From Candidatus Woesearchaeota archaeon (lineage in GTDB: Archaea; Nanobdellota; Nanobdellia; SCGC-AAA011-G17; JAGVZF01), in assembly GCA_018302805.1 (NCBI GenBank), contig JAGVZD010000002.1, forward strand, positions 1 through 46,723: DNA of 46,723 nucleotides, given 5' to 3'. Positions within the stretch are counted from its first letter, which is position 1. Every line of letters starts with the position of its first letter. Below are positions 46,605 to 46,723 of this stretch, in pieces. The notes beneath the pieces were generated by a model that searched no databases, had not been told where the DNA came from, and was given only the letters and a program-made list of their open reading frames with translations. The translations under genes were made by a program, and so were the position numbers.

Positions 46605-46723
46605 TCGAATGCTCCAGCCAGGCTAAGCTATGGGCCCATAATCTTAGTTGCAGCAACCTTAACAATAGAACATTCGTATTATTTATAAAAGTTGCTACAG
46701 AAGGTTTTTAAGTGTAGTCTTGA

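Larger units (their letters stand above)
46515..46637 (-). tRNA. tRNA-Ile(GAT), apparently with three short introns
   Basis: Minus strand: acceptor GGGCCCA/TGGGCCC, D-arm GCTT...GAGC, T-arm GCCGG-TTCAAAT-CCGGT. Removing three segments gives TTCGA-CTGATAA-TCGAA followed by V-region AGGTC. Confidence 0.75.

Noticed and set aside
46515-46637. tRNA-Met/Ile2(CAT) reading of the minus-strand tRNA with a single long anticodon intron and a long variable arm
   Set aside because: Requires T37 and a 20-nt variable region. The three-intron GAT model gives a fully canonical tRNA-Ile. Kept as an alternative to be tested by tRNA-seq.

Overview
AT-rich archaeal chromosome segment, most consistent with a DPANN lineage (Pacearchaeota/Woesearchaeota-like; taxon is inferred). 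It carries a near-complete S10/spc/alpha-type ribosomal protein cluster (L3 through SecY, then an EMC3/DUF106 protein, L34e, L14e, prefoldin alpha, primase, S17e, Alba) and housekeeping genes: DisA_N diadenylate cyclase, CPA2 antiporter, KsgA, EndoV, dCTP deaminase, MetRS, DEAD helicase, UbiA, ABC transporters. The main discovery concerns the tRNAs. All seven tRNA genes I could fold (Arg-CCT, Met-CAT, Gln-CTG, Glu-CTC, Val-CAC, Gly-CCC, Ile-GAT) appear interrupted by very short introns of about 12-43 nt, roughly ten in total. They sit at canonical (37/38) and non-canonical positions (D-arm, T-loop, V-region, anticodon stem/loop junction). Most can be drawn as bulge-helix-bulge (BHB) structures whose excision restores a canonical tRNA. 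Three of these introns, in two tRNAs at three different positions, carry the same 26-nt element AAACTTTT-NNN-AAAAGTTT-AATCAAA, differing only in the 3-nt loop. This suggests a miniature mobile or duplicating tRNA-intron family. A free-standing LAGLIDADG endonuclease ORF overlaps the 3' end of one intron-containing tRNA (Met). Other points: a GH26-like gene split by one in-frame TGA, a 3' remnant of a duplicated UbiA gene, and a single-chain PriS-PriL(CTD) primase. Everything was done by eye; no searches were run.
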